Source of the DNA: Fulvivirga marina
GTDB taxonomy: Bacteria > Bacteroidota > Bacteroidia > Cytophagales > Cyclobacteriaceae
Assembly: GCF_016775155.1 (NCBI RefSeq)
Contig: NZ_JAEUGD010000018.1
Span: 80,049 to 144,048, forward strand
Direction of reading: 5' to 3'
DNA: 64,000 nt
The notes beneath the pieces are model-generated. The model ran no database searches and was not told the DNA's origin. It worked only from the letters and a program-made list of their open reading frames with translations. Both the position numbers and the translations under genes were made by a program. Positions 62,324 through 64,000 of this stretch are shown here, piece after piece. The stretch's first letter is position 1. Every line of letters starts with the position of its first letter.

Positions 62324-62852
62324 GTTTATATTTTATTTTTTCTGTTTTGTGGCAGTGCTTTCTGCACTGGTCATCTTATTTTCTAAAAACATTCTTTACG
62401 CAGCCTTTTCTCTGGTTGCTACCTTTATGGCTGTGGCTGGCATTTATGTTATTGCAGGAGCTGAATTTGTGGCCATAACACAAATTATGGTTTATGTAGG
62501 AGGCATTGTGGTGCTACTGATCTTCGGTGTTATGCTGACCAATAAGATCTCTGGAAAAGCCATGATAACAGAGTCTCGCAATAAATTTTCAGGAGCGATA
62601 GTCATGATTTCCTTATCTGCTCTTTTAATATATGCCATTTTCAGAATCAACTTTTCAGCATTACAATCTCAGTCAATAATAGATAACCATACTAATAACC
62701 CGGCAGAAGGCTTCAACAATATAAATCATTTAGGTATTGGCTTAATGAGTGATTATATATTACCTTTTGAAATTGCAGCGGTGCTGCTGCTCATAGCACT
62801 GGTAGGTGCAGCTACAGTTGCCGGTTATAAAGAAAGATCTGATGGCCATTGA
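62316..62852 (+). CDS. nuoJ: NADH-quinone oxidoreductase subunit J
   Basis: The 178-residue protein has five predicted transmembrane helices: VLSALVILFSKNILYAAFSL, then AVAGIYVIAGAEFVAITQIMVYVGGIVVLLIFGVMLTNK (the conserved NuoJ core), then three further hydrophobic stretches. The final helix is IAAVLLLIALVGAATVAGY. The ATG overlaps the end of nuoI by 8 nt, and nuoK starts within the last codons. Confidence 0.92.
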   Translation: MVEFIFYFFCFVAVLSALVILFSKNILYAAFSLVATFMAVAGIYVIAGAEFVAITQIMVYVGGIVVLLIFGVMLTNKISGKAMITESRNKFSGAIVMISLSALLIYAIFRINFSALQSQSIIDNHTNNPAEGFNNINHLGIGLMSDYILPFEIAAVLLLIALVGAATVAGYKERSDGH

Positions 62853-63144
62853 ACATTATTTCATATTATCCGCAATACTTTTTTGCATTGGGATGACAGT
62901 GATCATCACCAAAAAGAATGCTATCGTAGTCCTTATGGGCGTAGAGCTGATTTTAAATGCAGCCAATATTAATTTTATAGCTGTCAGCCAATTGGATAAT
63001 ATAAAATTGGGAGGGCAGTTTTTCGCATTGTTTGTTATAGTAGTTGCTGCAGCTGAAGCAGCCGTGGGGTTGGCGATCATCTTGAAGATCTATAAATATT
63101 TTAGTACAACCAACCTGGATGAGATAAACCAGTTAAAAGGATAA
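62842..63144 (+). CDS. nuoK: NADH-quinone oxidoreductase subunit K
   Basis: From the ATG at 62842 (MAIEHYFILSAILF) the protein is 100 residues with three helices. VLMGVELILNAANINFIAVS carries the conserved Glu, and AAAEAAVGLAIILKIYK carries the second conserved Glu. It overlaps nuoJ by 11 nt. The longer frame upstream has no membrane segment and is rejected. Confidence 0.94.
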   Translation: MAIEHYFILSAILFCIGMTVIITKKNAIVVLMGVELILNAANINFIAVSQLDNIKLGGQFFALFVIVVAAAEAAVGLAIILKIYKYFSTTNLDEINQLKG

Positions 63145-63148
63145 GCCT

Positions 63149-64000
63149 TTGGAATACTCTGAACTATTACAACCTTTACCCTGGACCCCCCCCACGATCT
63201 TATGCCTAGTCATACTAGCTTTACCGTTCGTGAGTTTTCTTCTCATGGCCACAACACCAAATGGTTCCAGGAAACCAATGTCATGGATAGCCTCTGGTAT
63301 GATCCTGTTTGCAGCATGCCTATCGCTATACCTTTTACTATCAACATGGGCTAGCCCGGCCAACCACACCCGCTTTGAGTGGTTTACCATAGCAGGAATG
63401 CCCAAAGTTACTGCGGGCATCCTTCTGGATATCAATACCGCACTGATGCTGGTAGTGGTTAATGTAATCTCCTTTTTGGTGCATGCGTATTCCACTGCAT
63501 ATATGAAAGATGATGAGGGGTACAAAAAGTACTTTGCTTTTTTAGGCCTGTTCACTTTTTCTATGTTAGGCATCATAATGGCTGACAACCTCCTGATCAT
63601 CTTCATCTTCTGGGAACTTGTAGGACTATCTTCTTACCTGCTGATTAGCCATTGGTACCAAAAGGACAGTGCCTCAAAGGCTGCAAAAAAAGCATTTATT
63701 GTAAACCGAGTCGGGGATGCGGGTTTCTTAATTGGGTTGGCAATCCTTTGGGTTCAGTTTAATACTTTAGACATTGAGGCTTTAAAAGTACTGATGCAGC
63801 AATCTATGTTAGCAGAAGGGCAATGGGCCTCCTCTCTTGGGCATGTTTTAAATGCAGATTGGCTTACTATTGCCGGAATAGCACTGTTTCTTGGAGCTAT
63901 GGGTAAATCTGCCCAGTTTCCGCTTCAAATATGGCTACCGGATGCTATGGAAGGTCCAACTCCTGTATCTGCACTGATCCATGCTGCTACCATGGTGGCA
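63149..64000 (+). CDS. nuoL: NADH-quinone oxidoreductase subunit L, truncated by window end
   Basis: The frame runs to the window end. I take TTG at 63149 as the start, 4 nt after the nuoK stop, since no nearby upstream ATG exists. VHAYSTAYMKDDEGYKKYFAFLGLFTFSMLGIIMADNLLIIFIFWELVGLSSYLLISHWYQ is the NuoL/antiporter core with the conserved Glu in FIFWELVG, and KAAKKAFIVNRVGDAGFLIG with the key Lys follows. This is a proton-pumping antiporter-like subunit. Start choice is less certain than identity. Confidence 0.9.
   Translation, partial: MEYSELLQPLPWTPPTILCLVILALPFVSFLLMATTPNGSRKPMSWIASGMILFAACLSLYLLLSTWASPANHTRFEWFTIAGMPKVTAGILLDINTALMLVVVNVISFLVHAYSTAYMKDDEGYKKYFAFLGLFTFSMLGIIMADNLLIIFIFWELVGLSSYLLISHWYQKDSASKAAKKAFIVNRVGDAGFLIGLAILWVQFNTLDIEALKVLMQQSMLAEGQWASSLGHVLNADWLTIAGIALFLGAMGKSAQFPLQIWLPDAMEGPTPVSALIHAATMVA

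Noticed and set aside
63133-63606. 157-residue frame antisense to nuoL
   Set aside because: The forward frame encodes conserved NuoL motifs throughout.
1-64000. CRISPR array or rRNA operon
   Set aside because: No spaced direct repeats of CRISPR type and no rRNA-like sequence were seen on reading both strands.

Overview
The window looks like chromosome of a marine or environmental member of the Bacteroidota, most likely a Cytophagales relative (Fulvivirga-like). This is inferred from gene content: a type B T9SS/gliding-motility C-terminal domain protein, FtsX-type permeases with the Bacteroidota architecture, TAnnTTTG-type -7 boxes before rpsA and fabI, little sign of Shine-Dalgarno sites, and AT-rich intergenic DNA. 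No species can be named from sequence alone.

Region 1 (1-18.8 kb) is an accessory biosynthetic cluster. It holds several glycosyltransferases (one with three catalytic-type domains), a DegT/PLP sugar aminotransferase with an NDP-sugar epimerase/dehydratase, two unrelated ATP-grasp ligases, a radical SAM enzyme with an N-terminal SPASM-like cysteine region, a class I methyltransferase, an alpha/beta hydrolase with Cys in the nucleophile elbow, a lone FtsX-type permease, and two carbamoyltransferases. One carbamoyltransferase is full length. The other is split into two genes with the domain order reversed (YrdC-like C-terminal domain first, Kae1-like N-terminal domain second, ATGA overlap). Together they suggest a carbamoylated, amino-sugar-containing glycan or glycosylated small molecule; no product can be named.

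Region 2 (18.8-26 kb) is a gene graveyard. Decayed remnants (a lipoprotein, a META/HslJ-like lipoprotein, an ISL3-like transposase tail, a PhnB-type VOC protein, a cysteine-rich CWC protein) sit among intact genes for a large two-module methyltransferase, an S51-like peptidase, a GNAT protein and a lipoprotein.

Region 3 (26-46.8 kb) holds a secreted caspase-like protein with eight C-terminal repeats; a complete four-gene trans-4-hydroxy-L-proline catabolic operon (epimerase, FAD oxidase/dehydrogenase, deaminase, 2-oxoglutarate semialdehyde dehydrogenase); a YceI protein; a stand-alone response regulator; a TerB-ABCG fusion transporter followed by an overlapping 24-residue membrane microprotein; a 1095-residue T9SS cargo; and a ybbA-ybbP pair divergent from tesA.

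Region 4 (46.8-64 kb) is mainly housekeeping: tRNA-Cys(GCA), rpsA, a DoxX protein, a TolC/ABC ATPase pair, cysE-cysM, a beta-lactamase-fold serine hydrolase, ispE, fabI, murI, and the membrane half of complex I (nuoH-I-J-K-L, L cut by the window end). A TPR histidine kinase gene is inserted between nuoH and nuoI, overlapping the nuoH stop codon, and NuoI carries a long Lys/Pro-rich tail.
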